DNA of 53,458 bases from an uncultured Bacilli bacterium. Lineage in GTDB: Bacteria; Bacillota_I; Bacilli_A; RF39; UBA660. Shown one piece after another: positions 1 to 7,734 of this stretch. A program made the translations under genes and the position numbers. A model generated the notes under the pieces. That model was given only the letters and a program-made list of their open reading frames with translations, did no database searches and had not been told where the DNA came from. The stretch is taken from the NCBI GenBank assembly GCA_934102215.1, contig CAKOSH010000010.1, forward strand, positions 1 through 53,458. The letters run 5' to 3'. Each line of letters begins with the position of its first letter. Positions within the stretch are counted from its first letter, which is position 1.

Positions 1-1333
1 TTTCATAATTTCCAGGAGTTGTTTCTTTTGAATAATAAATTTCATATTCATTACTTCCTAAAGATTCTAATCCTGTTATACTTAAAGTTGGATTACTATT
101 ATATATCCAATTACTTGGATAATTAATTACTACTCCATCATAATTTTTCTTTTCAACTTTTAATGTAACTGTTGCTGTATAAGTTTTACCACCCATATCA
201 GTTACAGTAATTGTTGCAGTATAATCACCAACATTAAGACCAGCTTTTGCTTTTACTTTAAAGTCAGTATTTGTTGCACCAGCATTAACTATTGGTTGTG
301 TAGTTCCAATGATTTCAAATTTTCCAGGTTCAGACACAGTCACATTTTTAATTTGTAAATCAGAACCACTTATATTTTTAATTGATATACTATTAAGACT
401 AGGTGTTTCCTTATAAGTTTCACTTATTTCTACATTATTTACTTCAAAGCCATTGACTTTTTTTATAATAATGTAAGGATTTTCTCCTCCAGATGCATAG
501 AAATCTCCAACCAAAGTATTTCTATTTGCTTCAGTTAAAACTGGAGCTCCTGTTGTATAAGGTAGTTCTTGAAAGTATGCCTTAGAATTAGGATCAATTA
601 CATTATCTAATTTCATTTTACCTAATTTATTACTTCCTAATTTGCTTGCAAGTCCCATTGCTTTCAATGACTCAAAATTAAAATTGAATTTAATATCTGA
701 ATCAGAATCATCACTGGTGCCAAAAAGAGACTTCTGATCGCCAACTTTAAATACCGCATCTTTTACTTTTACATCAACAGTAATATTTCTACCATTTGTA
801 TAGTAATCATTGGTAAATAAAGAAATGAAGATATTTGTTGAACTAATAATTTCATAATACCCACCATCAATAGTTAGTCCAAATTTTTTAATTTGCTCAT
901 CATGGGTAACATCATAAGTAGTAAAATTAATGCTTTTTTTTGTAAGAATCTTACCAGTTTTACTACTACTACTATCCTTAATAGTTAACTTACTATTAAA
1001 GTTATAATGATAATTGTTAATTGCTTCATCATAATCAGACATTCCATAATCAAATGAAAGACCTTCGGAACCTGTATCTAATGTTTGCCCATTTAAATCA
1101 AGAGTAATGTCATTAACAACATAAAAATTTAGGTACTTTGTTAAAGTAATATCTTTTGTCAATTTAATTTCATTTATCTCAGAATCAAATCCTTTTGATG
1201 CATTAATTAGTTCCTCTTCAGTCTCTACTGCAATTGTTTTTGCATTTACATTAGTTAAACCTGTGGCAAAGATTACTACTAATGTAAATAATATCGTAGT
1301 TAATTTTTTAACTACATTTTTTGATTTTATCAT
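1..1333 (-). CDS. Secreted surface protein, N-terminal part (3' end beyond window)
   Basis: Open from an ATG at 1333 to the window edge (444 codons), and absent from simple ORF lists because it is truncated. A good Shine-Dalgarno (AGGAGA) precedes the ATG. The N-terminus is a signal peptide: basic KSKNVVKK, a hydrophobic stretch, then a cleavage region near VNA-KT. Next comes a segment with the phrase DITLDLNGQTL, which is typical of right-handed beta-helix (pectate-lyase-like) surface proteins. The later part (TYTATVTLKVEKK, SNWIYNSNPTLSITG) looks like Ig-like or cadherin-like modules. It is likely a cell-wall or exported adhesin; the anchor would lie off the window. The specific ligand is unknown. 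Confidence 0.75.
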   Translation of the reverse strand, partial: MIKSKNVVKKLTTILFTLVVIFATGLTNVNAKTIAVETEEELINASKGFDSEINEIKLTKDITLTKYLNFYVVNDITLDLNGQTLDTGSEGLSFDYGMSDYDEAINNYHYNFNSKLTIKDSSSSKTGKILTKKSINFTTYDVTHDEQIKKFGLTIDGGYYEIISSTNIFISLFTNDYYTNGRNITVDVKVKDAVFKVGDQKSLFGTSDDSDSDIKFNFNFESLKAMGLASKLGSNKLGKMKLDNVIDPNSKAYFQELPYTTGAPVLTEANRNTLVGDFYASGGENPYIIIKKVNGFEVNNVEISETYKETPSLNSISIKNISGSDLQIKNVTVSEPGKFEIIGTTQPIVNAGATNTDFKVKAKAGLNVGDYTATITVTDMGGKTYTATVTLKVEKKNYDGVVINYPSNWIYNSNPTLSITGLESLGSNEYEIYYSKETTPGNYE

Positions 1334-1562
1334 CAAATCATTCTCCTTTCTATTTCATTGTATCATATTGTTTTTGTTTTTAAAACATATTTTTAACATT
1401 TAAAATTTAAAATTATTTTCATTATTATTTGAAATGAATAATTACAAGATTTATTCATATTTCCAGTGGATTTTATATTAATTATTCCATATAAAAAGTT
1501 TACATTTTTAAGTAAACCATTTAAAATATTACTTCATCAATTGTTCCATTATTACCTTTTTT
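1334..1562. other. Intergenic spacer upstream of the surface protein gene
   Basis: No gene is seen here. It holds the leader of the minus-strand surface protein (its Shine-Dalgarno lies at about 1342-1348) and a hairpin with a T-tract. The rest is plain AT-rich sequence. Confidence 0.5.
1492..1518 (-). terminator. Putative rho-independent terminator
   Basis: On the minus strand, GTTTAC and GTAAAC form a 6-bp stem with an 8-nt loop, followed by TTTTTAT. The stem is weak. It would stop transcripts coming from the carboxypeptidase-repeat region before the surface protein gene. Confidence 0.45.
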
Positions 1563-1589
1563 CTTACTTTTATTTCTCTAACAAATCTT

Positions 1590-1740
1590 TCTAGAAACAT
1601 TTTTTTCATGGTTATTTAAATGTATAAAATTATTTTTTAAATTTTTATAGTCTCTTATCTTAACATTCTTTAGTTTAGGAAGTTTAATAATTTTATTTTC
1701 TAAATTTAATTCAATATTACAATAATTGTTATTTTTTTAT
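1590..1740 (-). pseudogene. TnpB-like fragment (left repeat copy)
   Basis: The minus strand reads an open stretch containing IELNLENKIIKLPKLKNVKI followed by RDYKNLKNN, then a stop. The phrase 'kikLPKlkxVKirxyR' is characteristic of the N-terminal half of IS605/IS607 TnpB (OrfB). Only ~45 residues remain, with no start and no catalytic part, so it is a dead remnant. The same fragment recurs at 10262-10415. Confidence 0.5.
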
Positions 1741-1764
1741 GAAAAATGAACTCTCCTATAAGAT

Positions 1765-1790
1765 AAAAAACACCTAGTATTAACTAAGTG
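1765..1790 (-). terminator. Duplicated carboxypeptidase terminator
   Basis: On the minus strand CACTTAGT pairs with ACTAGGTG around a short loop, followed by a run of T. It is the copy of the terminator that follows the intact carboxypeptidase gene. Confidence 0.7.
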
Positions 1791-1803
1791 ATTTATATCA
1801 ATT

Positions 1804-2090
1804 TTATTGTTTAACATGTCCTGTAACAACATCTTTTAAATTACTAAAGAATATCTTTAAAAATGTTGCTTTCTTTACTTCATCATGAATTACTAAATCA
1901 TAAGTATAAGTATTATTATCATATTTTAATATTAGTTCTCCTACTTTACTTCCTTTTTCTATAGGTGCTTTTACATCATTAAGTTTTACTTCAGTAGTAT
2001 ATTTTATATCTTTTCTATCTTTATCAACAATAATTTTTATATCATTCTCTAAATAATATTTATAATTTCTATTTTCACTTTTATATTTCT
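1804..2090 (-). pseudogene. D-alanyl-D-alanine carboxypeptidase, 3' fragment (copy A)
   Basis: This encodes only the C-terminal ~95 residues of the S11 carboxypeptidase found intact at 10469-11614, from RNYKYYLENDIK to the terminal GHVKQ. The catalytic S-x-x-K, S-x-N and K-T-G regions are missing and there is no start codon. Homology ends where the intact gene reads GSEK; beyond that the sequence is unrelated. It is part of the left direct repeat. Confidence 0.85.
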
Positions 2091-2136
2091 TTAAATATAA
2101 TTAGTTAGCCATAAATTTCAAAAACACTTCTTATTT

Positions 2137-2164
2137 ATAAAAAAAGTATCACAGTTATGATACT
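2137..2164 (-). terminator. Terminator of the PolC-like/RNase J-like operon
   Basis: On the minus strand AGTATCA and TGATACT form a 7-bp stem around a 6-nt loop, followed directly by seven T. It lies immediately after the stop of the NusG-like gene and closes the five-gene operon. Confidence 0.8.
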
Positions 2165-2165
2165 C

Positions 2166-2603
2166 TTACTTCACTTCTACATCTTCAAACTTAACTTTAA
2201 CAGTAAATTCTTCACCAAATAAATTTATTAAAGCTTCAAATTCTCCATATTCATTGTCAATACTTTTAATAGTTCCATTAATACTTTTATATGGTCCATC
2301 AATTATTAAAACTCTTTCACCAACTTTAATATCAGTACTCACATTTCTTTTCTCTTTTATTTCTATTGGTCTTAATAAAACTCTAAATGTTTTTTCTAAA
2401 GAATTCTTTTCACATTTTATAGCATTCTTATTTTTATAATAATACTTTTCTATCATATACTTCACATAATCTGAAGTATACTCATTATTCAAAATCCCTT
2501 CAATATATTCTTGTACATTCTTATTATCTTTATGCTCACTAAGCAAAATCAATTGTTCAGTAAAATTATCTTTTGATAATATAAGTTCATTAACTTCTTT
2601 CAT
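2166..2603 (-). CDS. NusG-like KOW-domain protein
   Basis: About 145 residues. The C-terminal ~55 residues form a clear NusG-type KOW domain: KVGERVLIIDGPYKSINGTI, then an acidic turn and GEEFTVKVKFEDVEVK, matching the NusG pattern V-x-DGPF-x-x-x-x-G-x-V...FGR-x-x-x-V-x-x-x-x-x-x-V. The N-terminal ~85 residues may be a diverged NGN domain. I chose the ATG at 2603 because TAGGAGGATAAATAAT precedes it; the longer reading from 2642 lies inside the upstream gene. Its Shine-Dalgarno overlaps the stop of the RNase J-like gene, so the two are probably translationally coupled. It is the last gene of the operon, not the first as is usual for operon-specific NusG paralogues such as LoaP. A role in transcription elongation or RNA binding is inference. 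Confidence 0.75.
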   Translation of the reverse strand: MKEVNELILSKDNFTEQLILLSEHKDNKNVQEYIEGILNNEYTSDYVKYMIEKYYYKNKNAIKCEKNSLEKTFRVLLRPIEIKEKRNVSTDIKVGERVLIIDGPYKSINGTIKSIDNEYGEFEALINLFGEEFTVKVKFEDVEVK

Positions 2604-2616
2604 ATTATTTATCCTC

Positions 2617-3825
2617 CTATAATTTAAATACTTGATTATCATCTAAATCAATAACATTTCTAAATATATTTTCACCTTTTCTTCTATTCTCTGTATGAAT
2701 AATAATTGTATTGTTTGGATTAACTATCTCATTCATTTTTTTCATTGAAGATATATCAGCATGACCCGAAGTATGAACGTTAATAATTTTAATATTCATC
2801 TTCTCACATTCTTTAATAAATTCTTTTAGTTTCTCTTCTTTTTCAATATAACCATCCCACATAGAATAAATTAAACAAGCATTTGTAATTAATCCTTTTT
2901 TATATAATTTAACTATATCATCTAACATTGATACTTTTATTTCCATAACATATTTTTTTCCAAAAGAAGAACTAGTTTCAAAATTCATATATTTATCTTT
3001 AAATGATTTATTCTTGCTTAAATACTTACAAGGAACCCATACGAATATATTTTTAAAATCTACATTAATATTCATATTAATAACTTTATTTAATGAATAA
3101 GTAAATAAATCTAATATAAACTTTTTATTATTTTTAAGTGTAGCTCTTACAAATGATACTGTTCTATCAATATTAGTTGATGACTGCATAATAAATAATT
3201 GATCATATTCTTTTATATATTTAGATACTTCATTTTCTAATTCTTTTTCGCTCTTATAAACATTTGTATCTCTTGATAATGTAGTTCCCTCTGTTATAAG
3301 TAAATCAACATTTCCAATAGATTTTAAATTCTCTATTGTTTCATTTCCTTTTCTTCCATGAAATCTATAATCTCCTGTATGTAGTATTTTTTTACCTTCA
3401 CTCTCAATTAAATACATACAAGAATTATAAGCAGAATGATCAACTCTATATGGTGTTATACTAATATGACCTATTATAATTTTATTTGATTTATTTTTTA
3501 ATTTAAAAGTATTAACTTTTCTATTTATTTTTTTCATTCCGCAAAAATCACAAGTTATAGCATAAATCTTAAACGTATCTTCATCTATATATATTGGAAT
3601 ATCTTTATTTATTTTATCAATTAAGCCTATATGATCACTATGACTATGTGTTATAAAAACTGCATCATATTTAGACTTTCCATAAGTTAATCCATCTATT
3701 TGAGTTAACTCCTTGGTCTCATCTAAATCACTTCCAAAATCAATTAAAATTTTTGATTCTTTACTTATAATTTCTGTTACACATCCACCTATTTGATTAG
3801 TTCCTTTAATTATTCTTACTTTCAA
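2617..3825 (-). CDS. Beta-CASP metallo-beta-lactamase (RNase J-like nuclease)
   Basis: 402 residues. MBL motifs are complete: H60-S-H62-S-D64-H65, H130 and D152 (TGDYR). Beta-CASP motifs follow: an acidic residue at E179 (TEGTT), H351 in HTSGHA (the RNase J-type motif B with a second H at 355) and H377 in IIHTE. All metal ligands are therefore present, so nuclease activity is plausible. It is shorter than RNase J1 (~555 residues) and lacks RNase J's C-terminal domain. The start is TTG at 3825, with GGAGG correctly placed upstream. The genome carries a canonical RNase J at 14919, so this is a specialised paralogue. It sits between the exonuclease-like and NusG-like genes in one operon. Confidence 0.8.
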   Translation of the reverse strand: MKVRIIKGTNQIGGCVTEIISKESKILIDFGSDLDETKELTQIDGLTYGKSKYDAVFITHSHSDHIGLIDKINKDIPIYIDEDTFKIYAITCDFCGMKKINRKVNTFKLKNKSNKIIIGHISITPYRVDHSAYNSCMYLIESEGKKILHTGDYRFHGRKGNETIENLKSIGNVDLLITEGTTLSRDTNVYKSEKELENEVSKYIKEYDQLFIMQSSTNIDRTVSFVRATLKNNKKFILDLFTYSLNKVINMNINVDFKNIFVWVPCKYLSKNKSFKDKYMNFETSSSFGKKYVMEIKVSMLDDIVKLYKKGLITNACLIYSMWDGYIEKEEKLKEFIKECEKMNIKIINVHTSGHADISSMKKMNEIVNPNNTIIIHTENRRKGENIFRNVIDLDDNQVFKL

Positions 3826-3848
3826 AATTACCTCCTAATTTTATTATA

Positions 3849-4568
3849 TCACCAATTACTCCACAATTCTTTTTCTTTAATAATTAAATCTAATATTATT
3901 TGTAATTTATCTTCACCTAATACTTTATAGTTTTCTTTTAATTTTTCTATATTTCCCATACATATTAATTTTATATTTAAACTAGGATGTTCTTTTAAAA
4001 ATTCTAATGCTCTATTCATTTTATCAATCATATATTTATAATCTTTTAATTTGTTATCACTATAAATTGTATATTCACAAGTATATTTTATTGTATCATT
4101 AGGAATATTAAAAATATTTGTTATATAGTTAGCTCCATTATTTTTTAAATATAAATACTCTTCATCTGTATAACTTAAGTTACCTTTTAATTCTTTCTTA
4201 TGAATATAATAACTAATTAGTTTATTATTTCCTTTATCATAAACATAATAACCATTATCTAATAAATATAAACTATAATTAAGTCCTCTAAATACTCGAT
4301 AGTTTTTATTACTTTCTTTTAAATCATAATAATGAAAAACACAATTATACATTTTTAGTTCATACATATCAGTTAATAATTGCACCAATATATTTGAAAT
4401 ATCATAACCAATTACAAAAGTTTTATTTATAAAATTTATTAATTCACTAATAGTTTCTCTTTTATATTTATACTTTAGAGTTGATACCATATCACTATTT
4501 ATCTTTATACATTCTATACATTTATTTCTTTTATATTTTTTTAAATTCATAAACACATATTCTCTCAT
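3849..4568 (-). CDS. Unknown protein, possibly a degenerate DEDDh exonuclease-like fold
   Basis: 239 residues, cytoplasmic, Lys/Tyr/Asn-rich. I recognise no intact family. Two segments line up with the PolC/epsilon exonuclease: EYVFMNLKKYKRNKCIECIK (4-23) with Exo I 'YVVFDVETTG...IIEIAAVK', and FINKTFVIGYDISNILVQLL (47-66) with Exo II 'xVAHNAxFDxxFL'. In both, the catalytic acids are replaced (D/E by N/K; final D by N). This is a hand alignment and only suggestive, but its position beside two PolC-like proteins supports it. The ATG at 4568 follows GGAGATAAC; a GTG at 4571 overlaps the TAG of the preceding gene. What the C-terminal ~130 residues do is unknown. Confidence 0.5.
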   Translation of the reverse strand: MREYVFMNLKKYKRNKCIECIKINSDMVSTLKYKYKRETISELINFINKTFVIGYDISNILVQLLTDMYELKMYNCVFHYYDLKESNKNYRVFRGLNYSLYLLDNGYYVYDKGNNKLISYYIHKKELKGNLSYTDEEYLYLKNNGANYITNIFNIPNDTIKYTCEYTIYSDNKLKDYKYMIDKMNRALEFLKEHPSLNIKLICMGNIEKLKENYKVLGEDKLQIILDLIIKEKELWSNW

Positions 4569-4570
4569 CA

Positions 4571-5572
4571 CTAGTTATCTCCTTCATAAGACTTTATTAC
4601 TTTACCGTATTCTTTAGGATAATAAAATTTATAAAATGATAACCAATAAATAATAATCGCTCTAGTGATACATATACTTCTTGGCCATAAATAAGATATT
4701 TTTTCTAGTACATTTATATATTCAAACTCAATATTATATTTTAATAAATACTCTTTATATTTATCCCATGTCTTTCTATCACTACTTACGCAACCCTTAT
4801 AAATAAATTTTGTAATAAGAAAAGTATCTTCTTTTTTTATATGATGTTTTAATAAGTAATCATATATATGATCTCTAGTATAAGGAAACATTTTAAGATT
4901 ATAACTTAAAAAATCAGTATCACCTATATTAAAATCAGATTGTATCAAAGAATAAATATTTGCAAGTTTATCAATTGAGTCTATATCATATATATTAAAT
5001 AAATTCTTTTTTGAATCTCTTCTATATAACAATACTTCACTCAAATCTAAATTCTTATATACATTAATATCACCTAAATTTATTTTACCTCTTTCTATCT
5101 TTGTTTCTCTTTCTAATAGTTCAAGTTTATAAGCATAACTATTTATTTCTAAAGAAATTCCATATCTTTTTAACTCATTAATATTAAATTCATCAGATAT
5201 TTTATACTTTTCAAAAATCACTTTCAAATAATCATAAATAATCTGATAATAATCTTTTGAAACTCCACAATAAAATGTCATATCTTCTCTTAAATCATTT
5301 AATAAATTATATTTAATTGGATTCACAAAAGTCATACCAAGTAAATAATCAATATATGAAGAACCACTTATTCTATCTATTATAATTCTATTGTCTTTTT
5401 TAGCTTTCTCTACAATTTTATAAACTAGTAAATAATTATTCTCTAGCTTTTTTTCATATATAATTTTTATCTCTGAGTTATATCTTTCTAAAACATATTC
5501 AGGAATTTTAACATCATATAATTCATTTAATTTATTCATAGTTATTTTTTTTAAATTACCAAGTCTTTTCAT
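4571..5572 (-). CDS. PolC-like protein, catalytically degenerate (short paralogue)
   Basis: 333 residues. Residues 17-90 match the PolC palm entry: 'LPEIVEKRLEKELNSI...' with KIPEYVLERYNSEIKIIYEK, and the nucleotide-binding '[22 protein letters not shown]' with RISGSSYIDYLLGMTFVNP (67-85). The region corresponding to the catalytic 'PDFDLNFSG' reads REDMTFYCG (95-103), so the second Asp is Met. Residues 229-326 match the fingers end of PolC: YTRDHIYDYLLKHHIKKEDT with 'CRDDIMVYLIYRGLEPSLAF', and LWPRSICITRAIIIYWLSFY with '[20 protein letters not shown]'. PHP, exonuclease and most of the palm are absent. The start overlaps the previous stop (ATGA), so the genes are coupled. It is unlikely to polymerise; a structural or decoy role is inference. 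Confidence 0.65.
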   Translation of the reverse strand: MKRLGNLKKITMNKLNELYDVKIPEYVLERYNSEIKIIYEKKLENNYLLVYKIVEKAKKDNRIIIDRISGSSYIDYLLGMTFVNPIKYNLLNDLREDMTFYCGVSKDYYQIIYDYLKVIFEKYKISDEFNINELKRYGISLEINSYAYKLELLERETKIERGKINLGDINVYKNLDLSEVLLYRRDSKKNLFNIYDIDSIDKLANIYSLIQSDFNIGDTDFLSYNLKMFPYTRDHIYDYLLKHHIKKEDTFLITKFIYKGCVSSDRKTWDKYKEYLLKYNIEFEYINVLEKISYLWPRSICITRAIIIYWLSFYKFYYPKEYGKVIKSYEGDN

Positions 5573-7623
5573 TTACTAGTACCCTCTACTATAATTCTTT
5601 TGTAAACGATACTATATTTAATATTTCTTTCATACATTTCTAATAATATTTCTAATAATTTATATTCTTCAATTTCACTTACACATAAATTATCTTTATT
5701 ACTATTTTCTAATTCATAATATCTATTTTTAATATCCATTATTTCATAACAATAAACTTTTTCATTCAACACATTATAATTAATATTCTTTAATATCTCA
5801 AAATAGTATTCAACAGGATAATATAATTTATAATATATAAGAATATATGATATTTTAATTTTATTTAATATGAATGCTCTTGATAATAAAGTTTTTCCAC
5901 TTTCTCTTAAAGAATTAATAACATTAAATATATCTACCTCTTCTAAAAATCTACTTTTTAAATCAATATACAAATCATCTTCTAATATATTATTACCTAC
6001 TAAAACTTTAACTAAATCATTAATCCATATATTATGTATATTAACAAGTTTATTTTCTAATTTTGCATCATCAAAATGCCTTATATTTAAAGTACCAGTA
6101 TTTCTATTTAATATGGTAAATCTGCAACCAAACTCTTCTGTATTTCTAAATAAATTAAATACTTTTTCATCATTACACTCACTAACAACATAATTGGTTT
6201 TGTTAATTAAATTATTTATCTTTTCTATATCATCATTTAATCTAAAACTTATATTAACAAAATTATTTTTTAAATCTTTATAATCATAATATGTATTTTT
6301 TATAAAAGTATTATCTTTTATATACGGAATAAAATTCATATCTCTAGGTATTAAATAAAATGAACTAAATGTAGTCTTAGTAAATAATGGAATATCTTTA
6401 AGTACACTACATATATAATCTTTATCTTTAGAATCAAAAATATACTTTTTCATAATCTCATAATGCTTAATTATTCTTGGTATATTAGAATCATTCAATT
6501 TAAAATAATAGTTACATCTTACCAATTCATCCTTATAATTATCCATAATAAACTTAAATAACTTTTTATAATAGAATTTTTCTGATACTATAAATTCTAT
6601 TTTAGGTATTTCACTAAAGAATAATTCATAAGGTAATCTATATGGCTCAGTCTCAATAATATTCAACACATATGCCACTAAAGAATTATTTATAAAACCA
6701 TCTAATTGATAATATTGTTTTTCACTCTTTATATATTTACTAACACTTATCAAGAACTTATAAACATATGTATAATTTAATTCTTTTATTAACTTTAATT
6801 CTTCATTTAACCTTTTTAAATTTTTTAAACTAGGATTTTTATATTTAATATTAAAACTATCTCTCACTAACATTTCAAATTCATTAAAATCATCTATATT
6901 AGTTATATAAAATTTATCATCATTAATTATTATTCTATCCAAATTGTCAAAGATCATATTAGAGTTTTTGATTACTATATCTTCATCATCAAACTCTTTT
7001 AATAAACTTTTAGTATCTTTGTATATTCTACACTCAGAATTATTATCTATCTTTTGATGAAAATATAATACCTTCTTTGCCAGTATTTCATCATTAGATA
7101 ACGCATTAGGCATATTTGAATATATAAGTTTTTCTTTATAATTTTTAAGTTTAGAAACATGCTTTTTATAATTAATTTCTATATAATCAAAAATAGATAA
7201 ATCTAATTCTAAACTTTTATCATTTGCTATAATACCTACTAACAAATCATCTCTATATTTTAATACTTCTTCAATAGATATTCTTTTATTATATTCGTTT
7301 ATATACTTAGTCATTATTTCATATAAATTGTTTAATCCATTTTGATTTTTAACAACTATTACTATATTAGATTCTATATTTTCAATTATTGAAGTTATTT
7401 CCACACCGTAACATATTTTAATATCTTCAAAACTATTATCTTCTTCACATAATTTCTTATAAATATTTTCTATTTTAGGAAAACTAATTATAGAATCTTT
7501 ATCAACAAAAATAACACCTCTTTCATTATTTTCTTTTATATTCCATAATAATGCCTCAATATCTATAGTTGAATCTTTATCTAAACTATATTTTGTCTTA
7601 ATATGTAACTCTACTTTATTCAT
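5569..7623 (-). CDS. PolC-like protein with degenerate PHP and polymerase sites
   Basis: 684 residues against ~1,440 for PolC. The N-terminus is a PolC PHP domain: KVELHIKTKYS for 'RVELHLHTKMS', SIISFPK (44-50) for 'VVQSFPE', and CYGVE (71-75). At least one metal His (HIK for HLH) and the 'TDH' triad (VDK) are lost. Residues 269-335 follow the palm entry (RLNEELKLIKELNYTYVYKF), with the 'GSRGSVGSS' loop reduced to DGFINNSLVAY. The catalytic 'PDFDLNF' is PKIEFIV (340-346) and the third Asp ('KLDILG') is Ser459 (NISFR). The fingers match at TTFSSFYLIP (417-426), TEEFGCRFT (495-503) and ILIYYKLYYPVEYYFEIL (594-611). All three polymerase aspartates are therefore replaced. It is the first gene of the operon, with GGAAGTG 10 nt before the ATG. 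Confidence 0.75.
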   Translation of the reverse strand: MNKVELHIKTKYSLDKDSTIDIEALLWNIKENNERGVIFVDKDSIISFPKIENIYKKLCEEDNSFEDIKICYGVEITSIIENIESNIVIVVKNQNGLNNLYEIMTKYINEYNKRISIEEVLKYRDDLLVGIIANDKSLELDLSIFDYIEINYKKHVSKLKNYKEKLIYSNMPNALSNDEILAKKVLYFHQKIDNNSECRIYKDTKSLLKEFDDEDIVIKNSNMIFDNLDRIIINDDKFYITNIDDFNEFEMLVRDSFNIKYKNPSLKNLKRLNEELKLIKELNYTYVYKFLISVSKYIKSEKQYYQLDGFINNSLVAYVLNIIETEPYRLPYELFFSEIPKIEFIVSEKFYYKKLFKFIMDNYKDELVRCNYYFKLNDSNIPRIIKHYEIMKKYIFDSKDKDYICSVLKDIPLFTKTTFSSFYLIPRDMNFIPYIKDNTFIKNTYYDYKDLKNNFVNISFRLNDDIEKINNLINKTNYVVSECNDEKVFNLFRNTEEFGCRFTILNRNTGTLNIRHFDDAKLENKLVNIHNIWINDLVKVLVGNNILEDDLYIDLKSRFLEEVDIFNVINSLRESGKTLLSRAFILNKIKISYILIYYKLYYPVEYYFEILKNINYNVLNEKVYCYEIMDIKNRYYELENSNKDNLCVSEIEEYKLLEILLEMYERNIKYSIVYKRIIVEGTSK

Positions 7624-7683
7624 ACTTTTTCATCACTTCCATTAAAAGAATAACATAGTTAATATTCATCATTCCTAAACGAC

Positions 7684-7711
7684 AAAAAAATAGAGATTGT
7701 TTTCTCTATTT
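7684..7711 (-). terminator. Terminator between the HTH gene and the PolC-like operon
   Basis: On the minus strand AAATAGAGA and TCTCTATTT form a 9-bp stem with a 6-nt loop, running into a T-tract. It ends the nuclease/HTH unit, so the PolC-like operon probably starts from its own promoter between here and 7623. Confidence 0.8.
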
Positions 7712-7734
7712 ATAGACATATTCAAACTATTTAA

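Larger units (their letters stand above)
1563..2090 (-). repeat. Left ~530-bp direct repeat (carboxypeptidase 3' end + TnpB-like remnant)
   Basis: This segment is a near-identical copy of 10228-10757. It includes the last ~95 codons of the D,D-carboxypeptidase gene, its terminator and a decayed TnpB-like reading frame. Homology stops abruptly at both ends. The two copies are in the same orientation and enclose the accessory genes between 2091 and 10227, so they mark the boundaries of an inserted or duplicated segment. Confidence 0.85.

Noticed and set aside
2254..2439. 61-residue plus-strand ORF antisense to the NusG-like gene
   Set aside because: No ribosome site and hydrophobic low-complexity product; a shadow frame.
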